Positions 26,141 to 34,949 are shown, counted from the first letter of the stretch. The stretch: DNA of 64,000 nt from Gemmatimonadota bacterium (GCA_030428885.1 JAUIEJ010000006.1:310001-374000), one strand, 5' to 3'. Made by a program: numbers and translations. The notes: generated by a model from the sequence alone, not told the origin.

Positions 26141-29109
26141 GCGGTTCCCAGATCGGCGAGCATGGTGGACAGCTCGGTTCGCGAAGAGACGTTCAGCTTG
26201 CGATAGATGTGGCTCAGATGGGTCGACACGGTGCGGGGGGAGATTCCCAGGGCCCGCGCGGCGGCCTTGTTGGAGGCCCCGGCGGCCACGGCCCGGGCCA
26301 CTTCCAGTTCCCGATCCGACAGGCCCCCGGGTCCGTGGTCGTCCCGGGGCGGGGGCCGGGAGCCGACCTGACGGAACTGCGCCCGGGTCTTCTCGAGTTC
26401 GAACTCCCACCCCATGTGGCGGAAGAGCTCGTGGACCCGCCGGAGCTCCCGCAGGGCCTCCCTCCGCTGACCGAGCTCGTCGTACCGACCCGCCAACTGA
26501 CGCCGGACCCGGGCCGCGTGGGGCATCATGGGCACGGCCTCCAACGCCTCGGCCGCCTCGGTCATGAGGGCCGCGCCCCGGGCCGGATCGCCCCGCTTCC
26601 ACACCACCATGGCGTCACAGGCCCGGGCCCAGGCGCGACCCAGGGCGTGATCCAGGGCCTCCGCCTCCCGCCCCACGCGGGCCCCCTCGGCCTCGGCGCC
26701 GTCGGCGTCCTCGAGCCAGAGGTGGGCCTCCACCACCAGGGGACTCAACCACTGGAGGGCCCAGTAGACGAACCCCGAGGCCCGGGCGAGCTCCAGCCCC
26801 CGGGCGCCCACCCGGATCGCCTGGTCGTATTCCCGGCGGGCGAGGTGCAGATGGGTCCGGCCCACCAGGGCGGGAAGGACCAGGTGGACGCTCCGATTGC
26901 CTCCGTCGTCGTCCACCCGGGCCAGAGCGCCGGCCTCCGCCACCAGCTCGTGGGCTCGGCCGTGCTCGTCCCGGCCCAGGTGCACCCCGGCGGTGACCAC
27001 CAGGAGGCGGGAGAGCAGGGTCCGCTGGTTCAGCGCCCGGGCCAGTTCGATGGCGCCCTCCCCGAGTCCCGCGGCGGTTTCCCAATCCCCTCGACCGAAG
27101 GCCCGCTGCATGGCGACCTCGTCGACCCAGAGCCGCAGCACGGGCGACTGGAGTTCCTCCGCCGCCCGGCGGGCCTGCTCCAGGTGCCGGTCCAACTCCT
27201 CCGACCGACCCCGGACGCCGGCCAGGACCGCCAGCCCCCAGTGGCACCAGAACGTCGTCCGAGGCGCCTGGGCCCGGGTGGCCAGATCCAGGCCCCGCTC
27301 CAGGCACGCGGCGCTCCGCTCCGGCGGCCCGGTCCAGAGGTGAAGGAGCCCCAGCGCCCGGTGGGCTCGAGCCTGGAGATCCAGGCGGCCCGCGGTCTCG
27401 GCCCACTGGAGCGCCCGCTGCATCTCCTCCAGGGCGTCGGGGCCGGCGCCCAGTTCCTGGAGTACGGCGGCCCGGGTCAGGTGGACCCGGCTCAGAAGAT
27501 CGGGATGCCGATCGCCGGGAGGATCCACCGGGTCCAGGGCGGTTCGTGCCTCGGCCGGCCGCCCCGCCCCCAGGTGGGCCGTGGCGATGCGTCGCCGGGC
27601 CTCGTCGGCGTCCGGCCCCTGCTCCAGCCGCTCCACCACCTCGCTCCAGAGGCGGATGGCCTCGTCGTACGCCCCGAGACGGCTGTGGGCCCGAGCGAGG
27701 CCGACGACGGCCGTGTGGCGCGCCGGCGGGTCGTCGGCATCGAGACGCTCCAGGGCGCCCTCCAGGTATCGCGCCGCCTCCCGGTTGGCGTGGCGCGCCA
27801 GAGCCGCCTCTCCGGCGGCCAGGAGATACCGGGCCGCCTTGGCCGAGCGAGCCCCGTCGGGCGCACGGGAGAAGTGGAGGGCCAACTCGTCGGCGTGGCG
27901 GCCTGCCCGGGCCCCGTACCACGCCTCCAGCTCCCGGGCCACCTCGCCGTGGAGGGTCCGCCGGCGAGCGCCGCCCAGGTCGTCGTAGAGCGCCTCCCGC
28001 AGCATGGGATGCCGGAAGTCGTACTCCACCGACACGCCCTCCACCCGCTCCGCCATGACCCCCCGATCCGAGAGTTCGTCGAGGGACTCCAGGAGGGATT
28101 CGTCGTCCAGGCCCGCCACGGCCCGGAGCTGGGCCAGGCCCACCCGGGTGCCCAGGACCGCCGCCCGATCGGCGAGGCGTCGAGCTGCCGGGCTCAGCCC
28201 TTCCACCCGACTCCGGGCCAGCTCCCGCACCGACGGAGGCAACTCGAACCGCCGCGCCTCCCAGCCGTACCACGAGCCGTCCCGTTGGTGGAGCTGCCCC
28301 GATTCCACCAGCGCCCGGAGGGTCTCGGCGACGTAGTAGGGATTGCCCAGCGTCCAGGCGTGCAGCCGGGCCGCGAAGTCCCGCACCACCCGTTCCTCCG
28401 TATCGAAGCCCCGGGCCAGGAGGGAGCGCAGGTCGTCGCCGGTGAGGGGCGGAAGGGGGAGGCCTCGAACCAGTCCCTGACGCTTCAGTGACCGGGAGAC
28501 GTCCCGCCAGCGGTCGCTCTCCGTCGCCCCGTCGTCCGCATGGGTCGCCAGAAACCGAACCCGATGTCCGCCCACCTGGCGGGCCGCGAAGTGCAGCACC
28601 TGGAGCGAGGCGTCGTCGGCCCACTGGAGGTCCTCGAGGACCACGAGCACCGGACGCCGCTCCCCCAGTCCCTGGAGAAACTGCACGAACGTCCAGAGGA
28701 GCCGCGTCCGGAGCTCGTCGGGCGCACCCCCCGCCGCCGCCGAACTCGCTCCCCGGGGGGGAGCCCCCAGGGTGGGAAAGACCCGGGCGAGTTCGCCCGC
28801 CCCGCCCCGGGACAACGCGTCCACCCGCTGGGCACCCAGTTCGCCCATGAGGGGCGACAGGGCGTCGGTGAGGAGGGCGTACGGGATGCCCGACTCCACC
28901 GCGTAGGCGTGGCCCCGGAGCACGGTCCACTCGTCGTCCCCGGCCCGCCGGGCCGCGGCCTCGGCCAACCGGGACTTGCCCGCGCCCCGGGGTCCCTCGA
29001 GAACCAGGACCGTGGGGGCGGCGGAGGCCTGGAGAAACGCCTCGACGTCGCGGAGCTGGGGTGCGCGCCCCACCAGGGGGAGGGGCGTGGGGAGAGAGGA
29101 GGGAGGCAT
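26137..29109 (-). CDS. Large LuxR-family AAA/TPR transcriptional regulator (LAL/MalT-like)
   Basis: A 990-residue regulator. The N-terminal ATPase has Walker A GPRGAGKS (about 41-48) and Walker B VLVVLEDLQWADD (about 155-167). The middle is TPR-like helical repeats rich in Ala/Arg (about 380-880). The C-terminus is a LuxR HTH: LSDRELEVARAVAAGASNKA, then ISPRTVSTHLSHIYRKLNV. Such proteins act as ligand- or ATP-controlled activators. It heads a coupled three-gene set with a thioesterase and a PPTase, so control of a lipid or thioester pathway is plausible, but no target is shown. Confidence 0.9.
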   Translation of the reverse strand: MPPSSLPTPLPLVGRAPQLRDVEAFLQASAAPTVLVLEGPRGAGKSRLAEAAARRAGDDEWTVLRGHAYAVESGIPYALLTDALSPLMGELGAQRVDALSRGGAGELARVFPTLGAPPRGASSAAAGGAPDELRTRLLWTFVQFLQGLGERRPVLVVLEDLQWADDASLQVLHFAARQVGGHRVRFLATHADDGATESDRWRDVSRSLKRQGLVRGLPLPPLTGDDLRSLLARGFDTEERVVRDFAARLHAWTLGNPYYVAETLRALVESGQLHQRDGSWYGWEARRFELPPSVRELARSRVEGLSPAARRLADRAAVLGTRVGLAQLRAVAGLDDESLLESLDELSDRGVMAERVEGVSVEYDFRHPMLREALYDDLGGARRRTLHGEVARELEAWYGARAGRHADELALHFSRAPDGARSAKAARYLLAAGEAALARHANREAARYLEGALERLDADDPPARHTAVVGLARAHSRLGAYDEAIRLWSEVVERLEQGPDADEARRRIATAHLGAGRPAEARTALDPVDPPGDRHPDLLSRVHLTRAAVLQELGAGPDALEEMQRALQWAETAGRLDLQARAHRALGLLHLWTGPPERSAACLERGLDLATRAQAPRTTFWCHWGLAVLAGVRGRSEELDRHLEQARRAAEELQSPVLRLWVDEVAMQRAFGRGDWETAAGLGEGAIELARALNQRTLLSRLLVVTAGVHLGRDEHGRAHELVAEAGALARVDDDGGNRSVHLVLPALVGRTHLHLARREYDQAIRVGARGLELARASGFVYWALQWLSPLVVEAHLWLEDADGAEAEGARVGREAEALDHALGRAWARACDAMVVWKRGDPARGAALMTEAAEALEAVPMMPHAARVRRQLAGRYDELGQRREALRELRRVHELFRHMGWEFELEKTRAQFRQVGSRPPPRDDHGPGGLSDRELEVARAVAAGASNKAAARALGISPRTVSTHLSHIYRKLNVSSRTELSTMLADLGTA

Positions 29110-29165
29110 GCCCTCAACATAGGCTCGCCCCGGGACCGGTGCCCACCGGTCCGAGGCGGCCCACT

Positions 29166-30173
29166 TCAGTCTCCCAGGACCTCCAGCGCCCCCGGGAGGA
29201 CCTCCACCTCCAGTACGCCGCCGTCCACCGTGAACACGTCGCCGTCGGCCTCGAAGCGCACGGGCCCGCCGAACTCCACCCGGAAGTGGGCGCCGTCGAC
29301 GATGGAGACCTCGGGAGCGTCCACGTGGCGGCCTTTCCCCGCATCCCCGAACAGCTTCATGCGGCGGAGGGGCGAGGCGTCGCCGATCATGCAGGCGTGG
29401 AGCCGCCCGTCTTCCACCGTGGCCCGGGGGGCGATGGGAAACCCACCGCCGAAGTAGGGGGAGTTGCTGATGGTCACCATGAGGTGGCGTCCCCCTCCGA
29501 CCCGTCCCGTGGGGGAGTGGATCTCGGCCTCGATTCCGGGAAACCGGAAGAGCTGCTGCAGCGCCGTGAGCTTGTAGAGGGCCTCGCCCTTCAGAAAGCG
29601 GGCTCCGGCGGCGGCGTCCAGCACGGCGATGTCGAATCCGAATCCCACCAGATTCAGGAAGTGGCGCACCCGGGCCGGGGCCGTGGGCGGCGCCAGGCTC
29701 CCGGGTTCGCCCGGCGCGCTGGGGGTGAGGATCCGCCCCGCGTCGAGGCGCCGGGTGCGCCCCGCGGCCAGGGCCTTCACGGCGGCCTCGGGGTCGGAGA
29801 AGCGAAGCCCCAGGCTGCGGCCGAAGTCGTTGCCGGTACCGGCGGGAAGAAGCCCGAGCCGGACATCGGTCCGACCCGAGGTCAGGAGCCGGTCGGCCAC
29901 GTGGCTCCAGGTGCCGTCGCCGCCCACGGCCACCAGGGTCTGGAAGCCGGCCGACAGGGCCTCGTCGGCCAGGCGGTTCTCGTCGCCGGGCGCCGCCGTC
30001 ACGCCGTGCTGGAACCCCGGGAGATGCCGCCCCAGGAGGTCGAGGTACTCGGTCTGCCGCCGCCGTCCCCGCCCCCGCCCCGAGGCGGGGTTGAAGATGA
30101 CGAAGACCGAGCGACCGTCGCCGCTCAGATCGACTCCATCTCCTCGAAGGTCTGGACGCCGGCCCGATACCAC
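29166..30173 (-). CDS. Diacylglycerol/sphingoid-type lipid kinase (DAGK catalytic domain)
   Basis: About 320-335 residues with the DAGK/LCB5 motifs VIFNPASGRGRG, VAVGGDGTWSHVA and LPAGTGNDFGRSLGL in order, then the C-terminal beta domain. It transfers phosphate from ATP to a lipid hydroxyl; family substrates include diacylglycerol, sphingoid bases and ceramides. The start is unclear. GTG 30173 has its ribosome site too close, while CTG 30128 has GGAG five bases upstream and forms a CTGA overlap with the upstream gene's stop. Being downstream of an alpha-oxoamine synthase makes a sphingolipid-like substrate worth considering. Confidence 0.9.
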   Translation of the reverse strand: MVSGRRPDLRGDGVDLSGDGRSVFVIFNPASGRGRGRRRQTEYLDLLGRHLPGFQHGVTAAPGDENRLADEALSAGFQTLVAVGGDGTWSHVADRLLTSGRTDVRLGLLPAGTGNDFGRSLGLRFSDPEAAVKALAAGRTRRLDAGRILTPSAPGEPGSLAPPTAPARVRHFLNLVGFGFDIAVLDAAAGARFLKGEALYKLTALQQLFRFPGIEAEIHSPTGRVGGGRHLMVTISNSPYFGGGFPIAPRATVEDGRLHACMIGDASPLRRMKLFGDAGKGRHVDAPEVSIVDGAHFRVEFGGPVRFEADGDVFTVDGGVLEVEVLPGALEVLGD

Positions 30174-30787
30174 TCCTCCCGGATCGGGTACGACGAGACC
30201 TCTTCGAGGGTGAGCCCTTCGGTCATGGGGTGGGGGTGAAGCACCAGCTCGCCGTTCTCCTCGTCGTGCTCGGAGTGGGGCGCATCCATGAAGATGTTGA
30301 CCTTGAAGCGCTCGTCGCCCTCCACCGTGAAGCAGTGGTAGGGGTTCACCGTGGCATTGAAGTCGTGCTGGGTGACGGTGAGTTCGACCACGGGCTGTCC
30401 CGCGTCGCTCACCGTGACCTTCATGGCGTCGTCCGACTCCTGGAAGTCGAATTCCACGTCCTTCATGTAGTGGGGCAGGTGCCAGCGCTCGATGGCGTGG
30501 GCCCGGGAGGCCGCCGTGCTGGTGGCCACCATGAAGGGGTAGAACGCCGCCTTGGGGAGGGGCTTGCCCGGCTCGACCCGAGGCGGGGTGATGATGGCCA
30601 TCACCAGCTCGTCGTAGGCGCCCACCTCACTCTCGGTGAACTGGAACGCCAGAACGGCGAGCACGCTCCGGGTGTGCATGGCCTCGAGGGGTTCGAGGTG
30701 CGACGGGAGAAGGCCGCGGGCATCGGAGGTGGCCATCTCGAAGAACGCGCCGACGCAGTTCTCGAAGCCGTACCGGGTCAGGACCAT
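30125..30787 (-). CDS. Acetoacetate decarboxylase-like protein
   Basis: A 220-residue protein without TM segments. The pattern LLPSHLEPL, AVLAFQFTESEVGAYDELVMAI, FYPFMVATSTAASRAHAIERWHLP resembles the acetoacetate decarboxylase (ADC) fold family: pore-lining LEP, the GxYxEL segment, and the WxLP block. The ADC Schiff-base lysine is not evident, so decarboxylase activity cannot be assumed. It lies 82 bases after the alpha-oxoamine synthase gene and overlaps the lipid kinase, so the three are likely co-expressed. Assignment is by eye and moderate. Confidence 0.6.
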   Translation of the reverse strand: MVLTRYGFENCVGAFFEMATSDARGLLPSHLEPLEAMHTRSVLAVLAFQFTESEVGAYDELVMAIITPPRVEPGKPLPKAAFYPFMVATSTAASRAHAIERWHLPHYMKDVEFDFQESDDAMKVTVSDAGQPVVELTVTQHDFNATVNPYHCFTVEGDERFKVNIFMDAPHSEHDEENGELVLHPHPMTEGLTLEEVSSYPIREEWYRAGVQTFEEMESI

Positions 30788-30869
30788 CGAAGAGTTCCCT
30801 GGTCTGGGGTCGTGCGGACGGGCGTGACGAGGCCGAGCCCGAGGGGTGGGCCCGCCACGGAGTCCCCGA

Positions 30870-32231
30870 TCAGATGATGTGGTGGCGCTTCAGGACGTCC
30901 ACGATGATGCGGGCGCCTTCTTCGAGCTCGTCGCGGGAGTGGGCCGCCGAGATGGACATGCGGAACCGGGACTTGTGCTTGCCCACCGCCGGGTACTTCA
31001 CCGGGTTGATGAACACGCCTTCCCGGAGCAGCTCCTCGCCGATCTCGAACACCTTGGCGTCGTTGCGGACCATGATGGGAATCACCTGGGACTCGGAGTC
31101 GCCGATGTCGACGCCTCCGTCTCTCAGGAGTCCCTGCATGATCTCCACGTTCTCCCACAGCCGGGTGCGCAGTTCGGGCTCGGCTGAGGCGAGCTGGAGG
31201 GCCCGGGTGATCCCGGCCACCACCGTCGGCGCCAGGGCGCACGAGAAGAAGCGCGAACGGGAGAAGCCCCGGAGGTAGTCGATGAGGGCCCGGCTGCCGG
31301 CCACGAATCCGCCCTGCCCGCCCAGGCTCTTGGAGAACGTCCCGATGTGGATGTCCACCTCGGCATCCAGCCCGAAGTGTTCGGCCACGCCCCGACCGTT
31401 GGCGCCGAAGACGAAGGTGGAGTGGGCCTCGTCGATGAGCACCCGGGCGTTGTGGGACCGGGCCACCTCCATGATCTCGGGCAGCGGAGCGATGTCGCCG
31501 TCCATGGAGTAGACACCCTCGACGATCACCAGCTTCTTGCCCTCGAAGCCCCGGAGCTTGCGGTCCAGATCCTCGGGCTTGTTGTGCCGGAAGAACCGGC
31601 TCTTCGCCTTCGACAGGATCATGCCGTCGACGATGGAGGCGTGGGCGTACTGGTCGGCCACGATGAGGTCGCCCGAGCGCATGAGGCCGGCGATGACCCC
31701 CACGTTGGCGCTGTAGCCCGTGGGGAAGATCATGGCCGCTTCCTTCGCCTTGAAGGCGGCGAGCTCGTCGGCGAGCTGCTTGTGGAGCTGGGTGGTGCCC
31801 GAGAGGATCGGAGAGCCGGACGATCCGCCGCCGAATCGATCGACGGCCTCCTTGATCGCCTGCTTCACCTCGGGGCGGTACGACAGCCCGAGGTAGTTGT
31901 ACGAGGCGAAGTTGATGAGCCCCTTCCGCACCTCGTGGGTCTTGGTGTCTTCCACGTCGACCCGGGTGGACGGCGCCGAATGCAGCGGCAGCTCGTACTG
32001 GTAGTAGCCCTGGGGCTGAACCTGTCCCCACCACTCGGCGAAGGGCTCCAGAAGAGCGAAGGCGTCGTCGCCCGACCCGAAGTAGAAGTTCGTGTAGTCG
32101 TAGTCGAGGGCATCGACGTCGGCCGAGACCGCGTCCTGGCCCGACCCCTGGATTCGATTGGACCCGGTGGACACGCGCTTCTCCTCCGTAGAGGTTCCGG
32201 CCGTCGCTTGAAGTTCGTCGTGATCAGCCAT
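30870..32231 (-). CDS. Alpha-oxoamine synthase, serine palmitoyltransferase-like
   Basis: A 453-residue PLP enzyme of the AONS/KBL/SPT family. Visible are GSSGSPILSGTTQLH, the cofactor-ring histidine region ADQYAHASIVDG, the Asp of LIDEAHSTFVFG, and the PLP lysine in HIGTFSKSLGGQGG (about residue 300). An N-terminal extension of about 90 residues (YTNFYFGSGDDAF..., WGQVQPQGYYQYELP) recalls SPT more than BioF or KBL. It probably condenses an acyl thioester with an amino acid; SPT activity, the first step of sphingolipid synthesis, is an inference supported by the neighbouring lipid kinase. No biotin genes are nearby. It diverges from the PlsC gene with only 23 bases between starts. Confidence 0.85.
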   Translation of the reverse strand: MADHDELQATAGTSTEEKRVSTGSNRIQGSGQDAVSADVDALDYDYTNFYFGSGDDAFALLEPFAEWWGQVQPQGYYQYELPLHSAPSTRVDVEDTKTHEVRKGLINFASYNYLGLSYRPEVKQAIKEAVDRFGGGSSGSPILSGTTQLHKQLADELAAFKAKEAAMIFPTGYSANVGVIAGLMRSGDLIVADQYAHASIVDGMILSKAKSRFFRHNKPEDLDRKLRGFEGKKLVIVEGVYSMDGDIAPLPEIMEVARSHNARVLIDEAHSTFVFGANGRGVAEHFGLDAEVDIHIGTFSKSLGGQGGFVAGSRALIDYLRGFSRSRFFSCALAPTVVAGITRALQLASAEPELRTRLWENVEIMQGLLRDGGVDIGDSESQVIPIMVRNDAKVFEIGEELLREGVFINPVKYPAVGKHKSRFRMSISAAHSRDELEEGARIIVDVLKRHHII

Positions 32232-32254
32232 TAGGCTTCGCTCGCAGCAGGGGC

Positions 32255-33061
32255 GTGACCGAATCCTGGAGATCCGGTTTGAAAATCCGCGGGATCCTGA
32301 CCATAGCCGTCGCGGGGACCGCACTGGTCCTGGGAGACGTCGTCCAGCGGACGCTCCTCGTGGCCGCGGTGCGCCTCTTTCCGTCGCGCCGCCACCGGAT
32401 CCTGGCTTCCTGGCAGCAGGCTCTCGCCCGCCTCATGCTCTGGGCCGCCCGGGTCATCGGGGGGGCCCGCCACGGCGAGATTCCCCGAATTCCCGGAGGA
32501 CCCGGGACGCTGGTTCTCATGAACCACCAGTCCGTCATGGACATCCCGCTGGTCGTCCGTACCCTGCACGATACATACCCCAGAATCGTGACGAGGGCGC
32601 GATATGCCCGTGGCAAGCCACTAATCTCGCATATGGTCCGGCTGTATCAATACCCCACGGTAGATCCCGGGGCAACCGTCCGGACCAGCCTCGACGAGCT
32701 TCGGGAACAAACGGCGTCGAGCCCCGTCCCGGTGGTGATCTTTCCCGAGGGCACGCGCACGCGGGATGGGAGCCTCTCCAAGTTCCGTCGTATGGGACTC
32801 CGGGCCATCCTGGGCGGCCGCTCCTGGCAGGTGTGGCTCGTGACGGTGGACGGCTGGTGGCAGGCCGCCCGTCTCACCGACTTCATCGACAACGTCTCCG
32901 AGGTGGAGGGGCGCATGCAGGTGGACGGGCCCTTCACGTCGCCCGAGCCTGGGGAGTCGGTGGGGGCGTTCATCGCCGAGATGGAGCAGCGCATGGGCCG
33001 GCTCTTCGGCGAGCTGTCCGGAGGTCGTCCGCCGACCCTGCCGGTGGGCGAGCCCGAATGA
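32255..33061 (+). CDS. 1-acyl-glycerol-3-phosphate acyltransferase (PlsC family)
   Basis: A 268-residue acyltransferase with the catalytic NHxxxxD motif (NHQSVMDIP, about residue 89), a TM-like N-terminal helix, and the glycerophosphate-binding FPEGTRTRDGS near residue 163. It would acylate a lysophosphatidic acid or related lipid at the inner membrane. The start is GTG 32255 or TTG 32279. It is the first gene of a tightly overlapped trio with a Tam41-like nucleotidyltransferase and a CDP-alcohol phosphatidyltransferase (ATGA and GTGA junctions), which together read as phosphatidate, CDP-lipid, phospholipid. Confidence 0.92.
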   Translation: MTESWRSGLKIRGILTIAVAGTALVLGDVVQRTLLVAAVRLFPSRRHRILASWQQALARLMLWAARVIGGARHGEIPRIPGGPGTLVLMNHQSVMDIPLVVRTLHDTYPRIVTRARYARGKPLISHMVRLYQYPTVDPGATVRTSLDELREQTASSPVPVVIFPEGTRTRDGSLSKFRRMGLRAILGGRSWQVWLVTVDGWWQAARLTDFIDNVSEVEGRMQVDGPFTSPEPGESVGAFIAEMEQRMGRLFGELSGGRPPTLPVGEPE

Positions 33062-34041
33062 CGTCGGGATCCGCCGGCGCCCTCATCCCGGAGGAGCGTC
33101 GCGGGGGCCCCGTGGAGGCGCGGCCCATCGTCGACGCGTTGGTGGCGTCGGGCGGGGGCGCGATCCGGGGCATTCTCCTGTTCGGATCGCAGTTGAACCG
33201 GGCGTCCCCGTCCCCCCACAGTGCCTGGGATCTGGTGGTGATCGTGGATCGCTACGGCCCGTTCCACCAGGCGCTGGTGGCGGCGGGGCACCATCGGCGG
33301 CCGGCGTGGCTGCTCTCGGCCATGGGGCACGTCCTCCCCCCCAACATCACCGCCTTCGATCCCGGGGGCGGGGCGCCCCTGGCCAAGTGCGCCATCGTGT
33401 CGGCCCGGGCCTTCCGCAGGGCGTTGGCCCCGGGATCTCCCGACCACTTCCTCAAGGGCCGCATGGTGCAGAAGGTGGCCCTGCTCTGGTCTCGCTCCGA
33501 CGACGACGCGGCGTGGATCGAGGAGCGCCTGGCCGAAGCCCGGGCCGACGTGCTGAACTGGGCCGGCCCCTACATCGACGGGTCGTTCACCGCCGAAGGC
33601 TTCGCCCACCACATGCTCCGGGTCTCGTACGGGGGGGAGGTGAGGCCCGAAAACGCCGGTCGGGTCGACGACGTCTTCGAGTCCCAACGGCCCTTTCTCG
33701 CCGACGCGTACGCCCGCGTCCTGGCCGAGGCGGCCGAGGGCGGAAGGGTGCGGAGTCTCGGCGACGGGCGCTGGGCGCTGGATCCCGCACCCGGGTGGGG
33801 AGCCCGCCTCCGGGCCGGCTTGTACTTCGCCTGGTCGAAGGTGCGGGCCACGGCGCGGTGGCCGAAGCACATCCTCACCTTCAACGACTGGCTCACCTAC
33901 ATCCAGCGAAAGGTCGAGCGCCGCACCGGTCTCACGGTAGAGATCACGCCGTGGGAACGGCGGCTGCCCCTCCTCCTGCTCTGGCCCAAGGTGTTTCGGG
34001 TCCTGGCGGCCCGCTCCTCCACCGAGGCTTCCGACCCGTGA
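33058..34041 (+). CDS. Predicted nucleotidyltransferase, Tam41/Mmp37-like (possible CDP-diacylglycerol synthase)
   Basis: A soluble 327-residue protein. A nucleotidyltransferase signature GILLFGSQLNR...WDLVVIVD (about 37-62) is followed by FHQALVAAG, NITAFDP, AKCAIVSARAFRRAL and GRMVQKVALLW. This order parallels mitochondrial Tam41: GS motif, DFIxxVD, the KYGVIS block and the AGRLHKPV block. Tam41 makes CDP-diacylglycerol and is unrelated to the usual integral-membrane CdsA. The gene overlaps an upstream PlsC and a downstream CDP-alcohol phosphatidyltransferase, exactly where a CDP-lipid synthase would act. The call is by pattern only. Confidence 0.6.
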   Translation: MTSGSAGALIPEERRGGPVEARPIVDALVASGGGAIRGILLFGSQLNRASPSPHSAWDLVVIVDRYGPFHQALVAAGHHRRPAWLLSAMGHVLPPNITAFDPGGGAPLAKCAIVSARAFRRALAPGSPDHFLKGRMVQKVALLWSRSDDDAAWIEERLAEARADVLNWAGPYIDGSFTAEGFAHHMLRVSYGGEVRPENAGRVDDVFESQRPFLADAYARVLAEAAEGGRVRSLGDGRWALDPAPGWGARLRAGLYFAWSKVRATARWPKHILTFNDWLTYIQRKVERRTGLTVEITPWERRLPLLLLWPKVFRVLAARSSTEASDP

Positions 34042-34793
34042 GAACCGACCTGATGGTCCTGCTGGGCATCCTGGGCTTCGCCGTCCTCACCATGCCGGTC
34101 TACGCCGGGTCCGCCGCCCGGCGCCGTCCCGATCCCCTGGAGTCGTCGGCCCGGGGCGACTTCGTCCTGGGGTCGTTCGTGCGGGAGTGGTTCTACTGGT
34201 TCATCCGGCCCGTGGAGCGAGCCTCCCTCACCCTGGGCCTGTCGCCCCTCTTCTACAACGTGGCCGGGGCGGTCCTGGGCATCCTGGCGGGGGTGGCCTT
34301 CGCCCGGGGCAACATGGTGGCGGGGGGATGGCTGATCCTGGGAGGCGGCGCCGCCGACGTCCTGGACGGGCGCATCGCCCGCGCTCGGGGCATCGCCTCG
34401 CGCCGAGGGGCGTTCCTCGACTCCACCCTCGATCGTTTCGCCGAGTTCGGGGCCTTCGTGGGACTGGCCCTCTGGTTTCGCACCGACCCCACCGCCCTCA
34501 CCCTCACCGTGGTGGCCCTGGGCGGGTCTCTCCTGGTGAGCTACGCCCGTGCCCGGGGCGAGAGCGTGGGCATCGTCTGCAAGGTGGGGGTGCTGCAGCG
34601 GGCCGAACGCCTGCTCCTCCTGGGCTTCGGCGGCCTGTTCGACCCGGCCGTCTCCGAGCTCCTCGCCGGCCCGGGTCCGGGTCGGCTCATGCGGTTCGTG
34701 GTGGCCATCGTGGCCGTGGGCACGGTCTTCACGGCCATCTACCGCATCGTGTGGATCGCCCGGCGGCTTCCGGCGGTGGATCCCGACGAATGA
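34038..34793 (+). CDS. CDP-alcohol phosphatidyltransferase family membrane protein
   Basis: A 251-residue integral membrane enzyme with the complete family signature DG-x2-AR-x8-G-x3-D-x3-D, seen as DGRIARARGIASRRG then AFLDSTLD near residues 110-133. At least six TM segments flank it. These enzymes displace CMP from a CDP-lipid with an alcohol such as glycerol-3-phosphate, inositol or serine; the acceptor is not predictable here. The GTG start overlaps the preceding stop (GTGA). It is the last gene of the lipid trio. Confidence 0.93.
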   Translation: MRTDLMVLLGILGFAVLTMPVYAGSAARRRPDPLESSARGDFVLGSFVREWFYWFIRPVERASLTLGLSPLFYNVAGAVLGILAGVAFARGNMVAGGWLILGGGAADVLDGRIARARGIASRRGAFLDSTLDRFAEFGAFVGLALWFRTDPTALTLTVVALGGSLLVSYARARGESVGIVCKVGVLQRAERLLLLGFGGLFDPAVSELLAGPGPGRLMRFVVAIVAVGTVFTAIYRIVWIARRLPAVDPDE

Positions 34794-34820
34794 TGGCAGT
34801 TTCCGCGGCGTTTCGGCGCG

Positions 34821-34869
34821 ATACGTAGGGGACCCCGGGCCGATACGTCATCTGGTGGGCGCGCTACGT
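34821..34869 (+). promoter_or_regulatory. Three ATACGT-type repeats phased at two helical turns
   Basis: ATACGT occurs at 34821-34826 and 34843-34848, and CTACGT at 34864-34869, giving 22- and 21-base spacing. The flanks are also similar (GCG/GCCG before, CA or AGG after). Such phasing on one face of the helix suggests a cooperative operator for the FAD oxidoreductase gene starting at 34950. The cognate regulator is unknown. Confidence 0.4.
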
Positions 34870-34949
34870 CAGGCGTCGGATGTTCGGGCGACCCCCGGAT
34901 CCGGGATCATTCATGCGTCCACCCGATCCCACTCGCCGGAGCCAGGGAC

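Noticed and set aside
30870-32324. Upstream extension of the alpha-oxoamine synthase to 32324
   Set aside because: It would run antisense into the PlsC gene and its sequence is Arg/Ser-rich and unlike the family.
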